Origin: Dysidea avara
Taxonomy: Eukaryota; Porifera; Demospongiae; Dictyoceratida; Dysideidae
Length of the DNA: 64,000 nucleotides
Reading direction: 5' to 3'
Assembly: GCF_963678975.1 (NCBI RefSeq)
Contig: NC_089285.1
Span: forward strand, 7,736,694-7,800,693
Positions 10,850 through 22,796 of this stretch are shown one piece after another. Position 1 is the stretch's first letter, and every line of letters starts with the position of its first letter. The translations under genes and the position numbers were made by a program. The notes under the pieces were generated by a model. That model was not told where the DNA came from and did no database searches. It worked only from the letters and a program-made list of their open reading frames with translations.

Positions 10850-13800
10850 TCCTTATGGCCAAGCCATGAAGAATAAAGTAGAAATGCTATGCAGAAACGG
10901 AGGTGCAATGTTTAAATGTTTCTTCACAAAAGTTAGAGAAGAGGTCATGTGAAAAACAACAAAGATTCGAAGTGCAAGGAAGATACTCAAACAAGAAGAC
11001 TATTTCTGATCCCTTCAAAGTTTACAAAATCCAGTTTCCATTACTGCACACAGAGCAATAGAGGATATCCAAACTATTGGACAACAAAGCTGATATAGAA
11101 GCACTTGACAAAATGGAGACCACAATGTACAGTACACCAGACATGGGACCAAGTACATGAGTACTTATACTTAAGTACACTTAAGTACAGATTTGAAAGT
11201 ACTTGTACTTTACTTAAGTACTGTCAAATGTACTTGGCCCCATGTCTGCAGTACACATGACTGCTCTGTTAGAGTTAGGGCACTTTAACAAAATCAAATG
11301 ATCCTAACAAAATAGACATTTCTTTTCAATGTAGTAACACCTCTTTAACAAACTCAAATCAAAAGCCTTATGGCCAAGCCATGAAGAATGAAGTAGAAAC
11401 GCTATGCAGAGACGGGGGTGCAATGTTTGAACATTTCTTCACAAACGTTAGAGAAGAGGTCATGAGAAAAACAACGAAGATTCGAAGTGCAAGGAAGATA
11501 CTCAAGCAAGAAGACTATTCCTGATCCCTCCAAAGTTTACAAAATCCAGTTTCCATTACTACACACAGAGCAATAGAGGATATTCAAACTATTGGACAAC
11601 AAAGCTGATATAGAAGCACTTGACAAAATGGAGACCACAATGTACAGTACACATGACTGCTCTGTTAGAGTTAGGGCACTTTAACAAAATCAAGTGATCC
11701 TAACAAAATAGATTCAATGTAGTAACACCTCTTTAACAAACTCAAATCAAAAGCTTTATGGCCAAGCCATGAAGAATGAAGTAGAAACGCTATGCAGAGA
11801 CGGGGGTGCAATGTTTGAATGTTTCTTCACAAACGTTAGAGAAGAGGTCATGAGAAAAACAATGAAGAGATTCGAAGTGCAAGGAAGATACTCAAGCAAC
11901 AAGACTATTCCTGATCCCTCCAAAGTTTACAAAATCCAGTTTCCATTACTGCACACAGAGCAATAGAGGATATTCAAACTATTGGACAACAAAGCTGATA
12001 TAGAAGCACTTGACAAAATGGAGACCACAAGGTACAGTACACATGACTGCTCTGTTAGAGTTAGGGCACTTTAACAAAATCAAGTGATCCTAACAAAATA
12101 GACATTTCTTTTCAATGTAGTAACACCTCTTTAACAAACTCAAATCAAAAGCTTTATAGCCAAGCCATGAAGAATGAAGTAGAAACGCTATGCAGAGACG
12201 GGGGTGCAATGTTTGAACGTTTCTTCACAAACGTTAGAGAAGAGGTCATGAGAAAACAACGAAGATTCGAAGTGCAAGGAAGATACTCAAGCAAGAAGAC
12301 TATTCCTGATCCCTCCAAAGTTTACAAAATCCAGTTTCCATTACTGCACACAGAGCAATAGAGGATATTCAAACTATTGGACAACAAAGCTGATATAGAA
12401 GCACTTGACAAAATGGAGACCACAATGTACAGTACACATGACTGCTCTGTTAGAGTTAGGGCACTTTAACAAAATCAAGTGATCCTAACAAAATATACAT
12501 TTCTTTTCAATGTAGTAACACCTCTTTAACAAACTCAAATCAAAAGCCTTATGGCCAAGCCATGAAGAATGAAGTAGAAACGCTATGCAGAGACGGGGGT
12601 GCAATGTTTGAACATTTCTTCACAAACATTAGAGAAGAGGTCATGAGAAAAACAACGAAGACTCGAAGTGCAAGGAAGATACTCAAGCAAGAAGACTATT
12701 CCTGATCCCTCCAAAGTTTACAAAATCCAGTTTCCATTACTGCACGCAGAGCAATAGAGGATATTCAAACTATTGGACAACAAAGCTGATATAGAAGCAC
12801 TTGACAAAATGGAGACCACAATGTACAGTACACATGACTGCTCTGTTAGAGTTAGGGCACTTTAACAAAATCAAGTGATCCTAACAAAATAGACATTTCT
12901 TTTCAATGTAGTAACACCTCTTTAACAAACTCAAATCAAAAGCTTTATGGCCAAGCCATGAAGAATGAAGTAGAAACGCTATGCAGAGACGGGGGTGCAA
13001 TGTTTGAACGTTTCTTCACAAACGTTAGAGAAGAGGTCATGAGAAAAACAACGAAGATTCGAAGTGCAAGGAAGATACTCAAGCAAGAAGACTATTCCTG
13101 ATCCCTCCAAAGTTTACAAAATCCAGTTTCCATTACTGCACGCAGAGCAATAGAGGATATTCAAACTATTGGACAACAAAGCTGATATAGAAGCACTTGA
13201 CAAAATGGAGACCACAATGTACAGTACACATGACTGCTCTGTTAGAGTTAGGGCACTTTAACAAAATCAAGTGATCCTAACAAAATAGACATTTCTTTTC
13301 AATGTAGTAACACCTCTTTAACAAACTCAAATCAAAAGCTTTATGGCCAAGCCATGAAGAATGAAGTAGAAACGCTATGCAGAGACGGGGGTGCAATGTT
13401 TGAACGTTTCTTCACAAACGTTAGTGAAGAGGTCATGAGAAAAACAACGAAGATTCGAAGTGCAAGGAAGATACTCAAGCAAGAAGACTATTCCTGATCC
13501 CTCCAAAGTTTACAAAATCCAGTTTCCATTACTGCACGCAGAGCAATAGAGGATATTCAAACTATTGGACAACAAAGCTGATATAGAAGCACTTGACAAA
13601 ATGGAGACCACAATGTACAGTACACATGACTGCTCTGTTAGAGTTAGGGCACTTTAACAAAATCAAGTGATCCTAACAAAATAGACATTTCTTTTCAATG
13701 TAGTAACACCTCTTTAACAAACTCAAATCAAAAGCTTTATGGCCAAGCCATGAAGAATGAAGTAGAAACGCTATGCAGAGACGGGGGTGCAATGTTTGAA

Positions 13801-15320
13801 TGTTTCTTCACAAACGTTAGAGAAGAGGTCATGAGAAAAACAATGAAGAGATTCGAAGTGCAAGGAAGATACTCAAGCAAGAAGACTATTCCTGATCCCT
13901 CCAAAGTTTACAAAATCCAGTTTCCATTACTGCACACAGAGCAATAGAGGATATTCAAACTATTGGACAACAAAGCTGATATAGAAGCACTTGACAAAAT
14001 GGAGACCACAATGTACAGTACACATGACTGCTCTGTTAGAGTTAGGGCACTTTAACAAAATCAAGTGATCCTAACAAAATAGACATTTCTTTTCAATGTA
14101 GTAACACCTCTTTAACAAACTCAAATCAAAAGCTTTATGGCCAAGCCATGAAGAATGAAGTAGAAACGCTATGCAGAGACGGGGGTGCAATGTTTGAACG
14201 TTTCTTCACAAACGTTAGAGAAGAGGTCATGAGAAAAACAACGAAGATTCGAAGTGCAAGGAAGATACTCAAGCAAGAAGACTATTCCTGATCCCTCCAA
14301 AGTTTACAAAATCCAGTTTCCATTACTGCACACAGAGCAATAGAGGATATTCAAACTATTGGACAACAAAGCTGATATAGAAGCACTTGACAAAATGGAG
14401 ACCACAATGTACAGTACACATGACTGCTCTGTTAGAGTTAGGGCACTTTAACAAAATCAAGTGATCCTAACAAAATAGACATTTCTTTTCAATGTAGTAA
14501 CACCTCTTTAACAAACTCAAATCAAAAGCTTTATGGCCAAGCCATGAAGAATGAAGTAGAAACGCTATGCAGAGACGAGGGTGCAATGTTTGAACATTTC
14601 TTCACAAACGTTAGAGAAGAGGTCATGAGAAAAACAACGAAGATTCGAAGTGCAAGGAAGATACTCAAGCAAGAAGACTATTCCTGATCCCTCCAAAGTT
14701 TACAAAATCCAGTTTCCATTACTACACACAGAGCAATAGAGGATATCCAAACTATTGGACAACAAAGCTGATATAGAAGCACTTGACAAAATGGAGACCA
14801 CAATGTACAGTACACATGACTGCTCTGTTAGAGTTAGGGCACTTTAACAAAATCAAGTGATCCTAACAAAATAGACATTTCTTTTCAATGTAGTAACACC
14901 TCTTTAACAAACTCAAATCAAAAGCTTTATGGCCAAGCCATGAAGAATGAAGTAGAAACGCTATGCAGAGACGAGGGTGCAATGTTTGAACATTTCTTCA
15001 TAAACGTTAGAGAAGAGGTCATGAGAAAAACAACGAAGATTCGAAGTGCAAGGAAGATACTCAAGCAAGAAGACTATTTCTGATCCCTCCAAAGTTTACA
15101 AAATCCAGTTTCCATTACTGCACACAGAGCAATAGAGGATATTCAAACTATTGGACAACAAAGCTGATATAGAAGCACTTGACAAAATGGAGATCACAAT
15201 GTACAGTACAAATGACTGCTCTGTTACAGTTAGGGCACTTTAACAAAATCAAATGATCCTAACAAAAAAGATGTTTCTTTTCAATATAGTAACACCTCTT
15301 TAACAAACTCAAATCAAAAG
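10850..15320 (+). repeat. Satellite array, 11 units of ~396 bp
   Basis: Each unit starts near ttatggccaagccatgaaga and ends aacaaactcaaatcaaaag. The atgaagaatgaagtagaaac landmark falls at about 10866, 11380, 11769, 12167, 12562, 12958, 13354, 13750, 14148, 14544 and 14940. Spacing is therefore 389-398 bp, except for the first interval, which is lengthened by a nested insertion (11138-11248). Inner units are nearly identical; the first unit is most diverged, as expected at an array edge. Each unit begins with an apparently coding stretch (MKNEVETLCRDGGAMFERFF, then TNVREEVMRK). In units at 11769, 12167 and 13750 it stays open for 64-65 codons; in most others the frame shifts at KTT and then stops. 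Confidence 0.93.
11138..11248. mobile_element. 111-bp hAT-like MITE nested in satellite unit 1
   Basis: The insertion begins CAGACATGGGACCAAGTACA and ends GTACTTGGCCCCATGTCTG, an inverted repeat with CA...TG tips. It is flanked by a perfect 8-bp direct repeat CAGTACAC (11130-11137 and 11249-11256). That sequence occurs once at the same place in the other satellite units. An 8-bp duplication with CAG...CTG tips is the hallmark of the hAT superfamily. The interior is almost entirely AAGTAC/AGTACTT words. Confidence 0.88.
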
Positions 15321-15669
15321 AAACAAAACATTGTGAACTGGTTAAAGAATCTACCTTGCCTATAGTGATGATAAATTCTGCAAAACTACAGAATTGATTG
15401 ACAGCAAGAAAGCAAGTGATACAAGTACCAATAGAGAATAAATGTTGTCCCAATTGCTGAAGAGGCACTTGAATGATGTCACTAAATATCTGTGGTTCTT
15501 TGGCATTTCACTACAACACATATATAACCTTAAAACCAAGATTCAAGTAAGAACTGATTATTCCATTTCCCTCTTGTCAGTACCTCAAGAATGAACCATC
15601 ATGGAGCAAGAAAGATTTGGTGCTCGTCATGAAGCGGTTGGTAGACTCAGAGTTTGGTTTTAGAATTGA

Positions 15670-16542
15670 CTAAATGGCAATAGAAGATGATGGGCAGCTG
15701 CGTGGTAAATGTGAAGTAAAATACAAGTTGTTTGGCCCACTTGCAGGTACACCAATGCTGCATAACAGATATCTGAATGGCATCACATATTGTCACGGCT
15801 TGGGAAGGAAGTTTTCCTTAATTCATACTCATGCAAGAGTTACCATGACAGTCAGAAAAACATTTTGTGCTAACAGGAGCTTATAAGCCGCCAAAGGAGC
15901 ATGTAACTCGGTTCCATCACAATAATTACATCAAGTTTTTTGAATAACAAATCGCTACGAGTGTATACGGCACCGACTAATGAGATTTTACTTTCCTTAT
16001 ATGGAAACGAATCGCTAATGAATTTGGATTTCGATGGCACCTGGCAGGCAACGTAAGTTTCATGCTCCTTCGCTGCCTTTGGTGGTTCATAAGCTCCTGG
16101 TGCTAAAAAAGCAAATGTGACTCTAATGGGAATAGGATCTACTTTTACTTTGCATGGCTACCCAGATTCGAAAGTTAGAGCAACTGGTATGGCCATTCAC
16201 ATTGTAACACCAATAAGTGAAAATTATGCCTCAAGTTGTGAAAGCAGTGATGACGATCACATATTTGTGGAAGAGAAGGCATCATACTCCAAAATTGACA
16301 AACACCAGTTAATAGCAACAGCTATAACAGCCTCTTTCACAGAAAATAACTGCCATCAATGTTTGAATTCTCTTATTCCAGTAGTAATGATGTTCCCACC
16401 CAAGGCAGTGATTCGCCTATTCGACTGTGTAAATGATTTGCTCCTTACGAGTGACTATTTTGATTGGATGTCAGGGGATAAATTTGTGTGGATAGCTTTT
16501 TTCTTGCTGTGGTTAGTGATATACCACAGGTATGTTACATAG
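15670..16542 (+). pseudogene. Unidentified coding relic, Crinkler-associated-like
   Basis: The frame at 15674-15886 reads MAIEDDGQLRGKCEVKYKLF and ends with a stop. After a gap, 16117-16542 encodes 141 residues, including IDKHQLIATAITASFTENNC, SLIPVVMMFPPKAVIRLFDC and VNDLLLTSDYFDW. The pattern QLxATxIxSFTExN...SLIPxVxxxPxxxxxxxxDCxxDxLLxSD recalls a conserved segment that precedes the kinase-like module in sponge Crinkler-related predicted proteins. That is a memory-based resemblance only. No flanking start or phase-matched splice sites were found. Confidence 0.3.
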
Positions 16543-16819
16543 GTGTACCATATGTTGTAGTTATACCATTATATTATATATTGTAGGTGTGACATGTCTC
16601 TGAAGATGACTCAGCAATGAAGTGACACAACGAGGTGGTAAAGGCACAACTGGAAAATGATCCCAATCAAGCCAACAACAAAAAACTGTTCCATTTTTCT
16701 TGCAATAGTGTATTACATGTACATGCAGCCTCTTACATAACCCAATAGTGAAATCATGAGTGTGTTGAAGGTTGATAGGCGGGAGTGTGACATCTGGCTT
16801 CACCACAAACATATGTCAA

Positions 16820-17040
16820 CATGTACATCAAAGGGCCACGCTTTAGAGGCTTCCCCATTGAAAATGTATGGCAAAATTTACAGCATCATAACTGGAGTGT
16901 CTTACATTTGAATGAAGCACTTTTAATATATTTTTAGCAGGTTGGTTGAGATGCGCTATCTAATGAGTGATACAGGAAGCTCGCGAGTTATTAATCATTT
17001 TCGAGGATTCAGCTTAACACGTACGTACTATATAAGCGTA
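16820..17040. mobile_element. Partial MITE copy (family of 41467-41845)
   Basis: Contains ggcttccccattgaaaatgt, gaatgaagcacttttaatat + atttttagcaggttgg, and the terminal tcgaggattcagcttaacac + gtacgtactata. These match the interior and right end of the TA-flanked element at 41467-41845. The left terminal repeat is missing or diverged. Confidence 0.6.
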
Positions 17041-17044
17041 ACAG

Positions 17045-18699
17045 ACAACAACGAAACATTTCACAAAAAAGTGACAAAGGTACTATAACACTCTTTAGAA
17101 GAATGTACGAATGGTATTGATTGGTGTAGCAAAACAATTGAGTGCCTTATAGGAGTTGCCTGACTGCTTTGTTAGAGAATCTCAATTTTTTTTTAACCTT
17201 TAAAGCGTCACACAAATTCTAATAAAACTGCGCTGAATACTCATAGGCTGATTCATCAACCATCTGTATGGCTGTAAACAAAGCTCTGAAACTTCCCTAC
17301 AGTAAACACTAATTTAAAGCTAAGCAATTTGTGATGTAACAAGGAATAAAATAGTACCCAGGGTACTACCCTTTTGCAAAAGGCAAGAACTCTCCATGAA
17401 TAGAAACTGTCACAAAACAGATAACATCCCTGCCAGCCAATCACTATTCGCTTCAAATACTTGCTTACACTATGGTGTACAATGGCCCCACCTGGTTTGT
17501 AAATCTCTTAGTAACAGAACATTGTTATTACGCCAACTAAAATGAGAACCACAATCTTGGGTGTACCCAAATTCACTGGACACTCAAGCTTTTATTTATG
17601 TATTTATTTTTTTACCTTTTCTGGACCACAATAATATTTTAGAAATCAACACCATCACCACAAGACATAAAATTTATACATTACTCACAAAAACTACACT
17701 AAATCCACAGTGTAGTTTATTATCGACAATAATTTGCCTGCTGCTAGTAATAATACAAGCACTGTGTATCATGTTAACGCATCCATCTGTCTTCCCCTAG
17801 CCAAAATAGCACACATTGATATAAGTTTTACACCTTGTACATTATCTAATGATATAGCATTACCTATAGCCTTTCAGTAGTTTGCTTGTTTACTCTAGCT
17901 TTGCCAGCTCTTTGGTTTATAATGCTGTAATATGCAAGGCAAGACATGTGAGCCTCCATGTGTAGTATACTAATCATTTTAGTGGTTGAAAAAGGTGTTT
18001 GAGTAAACTTTACGTCTAGTAGTCCAGTCCAGTGAATGGCCGACTGTTATAATCACCCCTGATGTAGACAGCCAGACAGATGGCATTCCAGCTTTATACA
18101 CTCCTTACACATACTATTATTCAGTTGTATTTGTTAACTCGTGTTGTATACATGTTGTGAGATAACAAAAGAGTACACATAGTTTCACGCAGTCAGACCA
18201 CTATTTGGTTGGGAACAAAAGTAGAAAAAGTGGTCTGGAAATATTCCATAGATCTACTAACCCCAGGTACCCGGGGTTAGTTGGACCATGGATAGTAGAA
18301 CCTCTACTATCTATGTTTGGACTGACCGGTGTTTATCCGTCGCTCGAACTGGAAACATCTCTGGTCACATCGCTTCCGTTGGTGCCGCTACAAACTAGAA
18401 AACATAACAACAGTTACAGGATTAAAGGTCATTACCAGCGCCACTGTTCTCAAGACTTTAAGCAAAATCCGATCACCCGCCTCTCTCCTCGCCTTTTACG
18501 GTAATTAATCGTGCAGTGCGCATGCGCCTGAAAGGTGCATTAATAAGAGTTGGTCCTGGTCGGGGGATAATCAGCCACTGAGTAAAATGCGAAAATGTGT
18601 GCGATAACTACGAGATATCATAACCTGTGTATGTTGTACAAAGTGTGACTTACATAGATAGTATAATTTATTATGGGTACGTAGAATATAAGGTAGGGT
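17045..18699. other. No gene recognised
   Basis: Short frames only. A copy of the dispersed motif lies at 17161-17183 (tgactgctttgttagagaat). Two small perfect or near-perfect palindromes lie at about 18257-18273 (ctaaccccaggtacccgggg + ttag) and 18285-18317 (catggatagtagaacctcta + ctatctatg). A 99-codon frame at 18205-18504 spans them and has no recognisable motif. Confidence 0.5.
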
Positions 18700-19459
18700 A
18701 GAGTAAATTATCTGTTCTCGGACACCATGTATACTCGGACACTCGTTCTTGTAAACTGCTGGACAGAATCCTACGAAAATTGGTGTGGAGATACCTTGCA
18801 TATAGCCCAACTATACCTCCAATTTTGAGCCAAAAATCTTGTTTGATTGTTGTGCTAGACCACAACAAAGTCGTTGCTCACAATCATATATTCTCGGACA
18901 AAATTCAAGTATTGTCGGACACTGGTCAGTAATCCTACATCAAATACTTTAAAGATTTACCACCAACACCATCTGTTAGGGCTATTCATTAGTTATCAGC
19001 AGAGCCATAGTTTATTTCTTTCTATCTCATTTGCAGGAAGCTGTGATCGGAAATGTGCGAGCATGTCACCACCTCTATTCTCAGACACGAGCTATCAGCT
19101 GGTTCTCGTACACGGTTATATCAAATCGTACAAAAATTATTGTCGACATACCTTATACATAGCCTATCTGAATCTCCAAGTTTGAGCTAAAAAGCTTTTA
19201 TGGTTAGCTAACTAGAGCGGATTAAAGTTTCCACGAGAAAATTAGTATTCTCATTTTTCTCGGATAATAGCCAATGCTTCCTACCCCAAATAATTTAGCC
19301 ACTTCCTACCATCACCATCTGATAGAGCTGTTCATTGGCTATCAGCAGAGTCATAGTTTATTTCTTTCCATCATCGTAATGGATAGTTATGATCGGAAAT
19401 ATGTGAATATGCAATTACATCTATTCTCGGACACATCGTTTCTGTGCTGTCTGATTGAA

Positions 19460-19461
<2 letters not shown>

Positions 19462-19506
<45 letters not shown>

Positions 19507-20436
19507 GGGCTTGATGGACTGCCCTTGCCTACCACCCCCAGCACATAAATGGCCTGTGCTGGACAAACCGGGACTTTCTTAGTCCACGGCAAACTGAGAC
19601 TCTGCCCGAATCAGCTCCACAATTGGGGGAGTCTTAACATAGTGACCGATGGATGAGCGGGCTCCGCGGATGCATTGTATGGAGGACCGCAAGAGAGAAA
19701 AAGATAGACAGCACCTTAACCACCCCATGACAACAGAGTAATCATCGCCCCACTTGTTTGAAAGTTGATGAGCCAAGCGTTGATAAAAAACAGAAGCCTC
19801 ATGAGCCAGACCACCAGAGGCAGACATTACCAGGGGGGTAAAAGAGGCATGCTCCTCCTCACGAATTCTCTGAGCATACGCACGTTTCTTAATGTTCTCG
19901 TGCCTCCGATAACAGGAGGCCAGTGATGAGGACGCATTAGAAGCAGCCAGAGGGTTGAACACCCGCACATCCACAAAACATCTTTCACTTCTTCCACCCC
20001 AAAAACCATTCATGGCGATGTCAAGACGGGCACCATCTTGGATATTGGCAGAAGCAGGGTAGTCCTGCTGTGAAACCGGCTGGAGCTCTGGTTCAACAGC
20101 TACCTGAGAGCATACTTCAGTCAACAGGGTAGCAGTTAGATCTCTGATCTCATTGTGTCGGATAGAAGGTAAGCCACCCTTGGGACAGGATAAAGCATGC
20201 TCCACTGAAAAGGAAGTCCCACATGCACAGTGAGCAGGAGTCCGCTGAGGAGACCACCCATAACGTAGTGCCACGGCATCGTGAAACGCGGACTTATGCA
20301 GTGCAAAGCCATGTTCCTGTAGGGGCCGGGTGGTAAGCCAGTTGGAGGCCCCTTTGGCTGAGGCTAGATCTAAAGCACGTTGAGAGGAGGGATCTAAGTG
20401 GGTACGCAAACTGGAAGATCTATCCGAATAGTTGGA
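19462..20436 (-). mobile_element. 5'-truncated LINE inserted in fold-back arm
   Basis: The insert has a 41-T run at 19462-19502 (its poly(A) tail on the minus strand) and ends at about 20436. It is flanked by the direct repeat ATTGAATC at 19454-19461 and 20437-20444; the following TT is ambiguous. The interrupted arm is continuous across the insertion when compared with the opposite arm. The insert carries only the 3' part of the element: a C-terminal coding region (20409-19579) and a short 3' UTR containing the phrase gactgcccttgcctaccacc. The same 3' UTR recurs at 53519-53610. Confidence 0.9.
19579..20409 (-). CDS. LINE C-terminal protein: zinc knuckle plus restriction-like endonuclease
   Basis: 276 codons are open to a stop next to the 3' UTR. 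Around residues 61-75, CACGTSFSVEHALSC gives a C-x-C-x7-H-x4-C zinc knuckle. After it, SIRHNEIRDLTATLLTEVCS is followed by DGARLDIAMNGFWGG and RCFVDVRVFNP, with acidic residues D130 and D147 placed as in a PD-(D/E)xK restriction-like endonuclease. This is the layout of the C-terminus of R2-type LINE proteins, which nick target DNA for target-primed reverse transcription. The upstream reverse transcriptase is missing (5' truncation), so the fragment cannot transpose by itself. The nearest ATG is not a native start. Confidence 0.8.
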   Translation of the reverse strand: MRTHLDPSSQRALDLASAKGASNWLTTRPLQEHGFALHKSAFHDAVALRYGWSPQRTPAHCACGTSFSVEHALSCPKGGLPSIRHNEIRDLTATLLTEVCSQVAVEPELQPVSQQDYPASANIQDGARLDIAMNGFWGGRSERCFVDVRVFNPLAASNASSSLASCYRRHENIKKRAYAQRIREEEHASFTPLVMSASGGLAHEASVFYQRLAHQLSNKWGDDYSVVMGWLRCCLSFSLLRSSIQCIRGARSSIGHYVKTPPIVELIRAESQFAVD

Positions 20437-21679
20437 ATTGAATCTTGGCTCAAGCTATTTCTGGTGAATTTTTTTTACTTTTTATTGACTTGAACTACTT
20501 TAAATAGCATGTAATGCCAGTGAACTACCTTTTTGCATCACCAGAAATAGCTCGAACCAAGATTTAATCAGACAACACAGAAACAATGTGTCCGAGAATA
20601 GATGTAATTGCATACTCACATATTTCCGATCATAACTATCCATTATGGTGATGGAAAGAAATAAACTATGGCTCTGCTGATAGCCAATGAACAGCTCTAT
20701 CAGATGGTGGTGGTAGGAAGTGGCTAAATTATTTGGGGTAGGAAGCATTGGCTATTATCCGAGAAAAATGAGAATACTAATTTTCTCATGGAAACTTTAA
20801 TCCGCTCTAGTTAGCTAACCATAAAAGCTTTTTAGCTCAAACTTGGAGGTTTAGATAGGCTATGTATAAAGTATGTCGACAATAATTTTTGTACGATTTG
20901 ATATAACCGTGTACGAGAACCAGCTGATAGCTCGTGTCTGAGAATAGAGGTGGTGACATGCTCGCACATTTCCGATCACAGCTTCCTGCAAATGAGATAG
21001 AAAGAAATAAACTATGGCTCTGCTGATAGCTAATGAATAGCCCTAACAGATGGTGTTGGTGGTAAATCTTTAAAGTATTTGATGTAGGATTACTGACCAG
21101 TGTCCGACAATACTTGAATTTTGTCCGAGAATATATGATTTTGAGCAACGACTTTGATGTGGTCTAGCACAACAATCAAACAAGATTTTTGGCTCAAAAT
21201 TGGAGGTATAGTTGGGCTATATGCAAGGTATCTCCACACCAATTTTCGTAGGATTCCGTCCAGTAGTTTACGAGAACAAGTGTCCGAGTATACATGGTGT
21301 CCGAGAATAGATAATTTACTCTAATTTCGTAACTTGCAGGGCTGTAACTTTATCAAACCAGTCAACATTTACGGTGAAGATACGTTTGGCTATGGGGATT
21401 AATTTGCACTAAAGCGGTAGGTTCTGCCTTAACTGTTTTAACACAGTTTGATTGAAGCAGTGAAGCGCGATTTTGCTGTAAAAATTAATTTTATACCAAA
21501 GCTCACTCCAAGTTGTTTCTTTTAATCATTAATGTCATTGTAATACCTGCTTGAGAGAGAAGGACCATTTTGTTGATGAAAATTGGGTGTTACAACAGCA
21601 ATAATGTGAGGTGAGTCCTTGGACACACACAGCCACTCACAGCTAAGAGTGGGTGTGGCAAGGAAAAAATTACAAAAAA

Positions 21680-21930
21680 TGTGACCGGGCCTGCGACAAT
21701 AGGGCATGTGGGCACAAACTACACCCCATCACTCTACAAGTCATATCTCAGTACTAGAAAAGTATATTTCCATTCTGTAACTTGCATCATGATGCCAATT
21801 AAATGTTTACTAAGAAATGAAAATTGCAATACCATAGCATAATGGTACAAAATGTTATGAGTGATGAAAGTATGACAAAGTAGGCAAAAATCATGTGCCC
21901 ACATGCCCTATTATCGCAGGCCCAGTCACA
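21680..21930. mobile_element. 251-bp MITE with 37-bp terminal inverted repeats
   Basis: The left end TGTGACCGGGCCTGCGACAA + TAGGGCATGTGGGCACA (21680-21716) is mirrored by the right end (21894-21930) with three or four mismatches. The interior is AT-rich and non-coding. No unambiguous target duplication is seen, so the superfamily is open. Confidence 0.85.
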
Positions 21931-22491
21931 AATATTATATATGTATAATTAATCAAGTGTCCAATCCTTAGCCAAAAATATTCTTCTGGAAGCGGAGATA
22001 GATATTGAAGCTGCCAAGTCAAAAATAGTTTTAATAATAATCGGCTACCAATTTCCGGCCAAGCTTAATTTGTGGCTCAACCAACGCAACTGAATAGTTG
22101 CGTATTGAAATCAACTGAGCAAGAAATGTAGTGCTGCAGAGTATGTGTGGCTGTTTTAAGGATTAACCTTGCTCTGTAGTATGTTTCGTACCAAAGTAAG
22201 ATAGTTTTCTTGGGACTGATTGGTGATCTTCGTAACTTGCAGCAGAAATCTACGAAATTGCCCCACACGAGTATTTTTGACGCCTCCAGGTAATTTGTCC
22301 CTAACAGATATACCGAATCACTTATAATTTGGTATGCTTATAGTGCATAAACATATAGTATTTGTAACCAAGTTTGGTAGCAATTGATTGTGTTGATCAC
22401 AAGTTATCAATGCGAAAGCAAATCGTTTACGAAATTGCCCCACCTTGCATTACTATCTATGGACTTTACCAAGTACTGAGAGGTGGATACT

Positions 22492-22796
22492 TTAGGACAC
22501 TCCAATAGGTAATTATGTTTCTGGTCCTTTGAAAATCAATTTTAGGTGTGGGCGGGTGGAATTCAGCAACAACTAAGTGACTGCTCAATTAGAGCATTTT
22601 TGATAAAATACAAATTATGGCACTTAGATAGTTAGATTTAGCATACTTGTTGCAGCCTGATATTTGTTCCTAAAATCCAGGTTTTTCAAAAAGCTAATGC
22701 GGGCATTTTACCCATGTATTTCTGAAATTTCACATTCTCCAAAAAAAAGATGTGGGCAGTGGATGAGAAACATAATTACCAATTGGAGTGGCCTAA
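22492..22796. mobile_element. ~305-bp MITE with TTAGG-type inverted ends
   Basis: The left end TTAGGACACTCCAATAGGTA + ATTATGTTTCT is mirrored at the right by TTAGGCCACTCCAATTGGTA + ATTATGTTTCT on the opposite strand. The interior is non-coding and includes a copy of the dispersed motif (gtgactgctcaattagagca, 22577-22596). TTA/TAA at the tips could be a 3-bp target duplication or part of the repeat. Confidence 0.8.

Larger units (their letters stand above)
18700..21322. mobile_element. Large fold-back element with 784-bp arms, interrupted by a LINE
   Basis: The left arm is 18700-19461 plus 20445-20466, the right arm 20539-21322, with a 72-bp spacer (20467-20538). Both arms are 784 bp once the inserted LINE is removed. 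The outer tips read AGAGTAAATTATCTNTTCTC on both sides and TA flanks each end. The arms are highly similar: a 103-codon frame reads identically from both except for one residue, and the tips differ at only a few bases. No transposase is visible. TA flanks suggest mobilisation by a Tc1/mariner-type transposase, but that is inference. The two arms would form a very long hairpin if transcribed. Confidence 0.85.

Noticed and set aside
10850-15320. CRISPR-like or bacterial repeat array
   Set aside because: Units are ~396 bp direct satellite repeats without unique spacers, in a eukaryotic context.
18205-18504. 99-codon forward frame as a gene
   Set aside because: It spans two palindromes and shows no motif, start context or splice support.
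19371-19592. Lys-rich frame, and a Phe-rich frame on the other strand (19274-19582)
   Set aside because: Both run through the LINE poly(A)/poly(T) tract and join fold-back arm to LINE 3' UTR.
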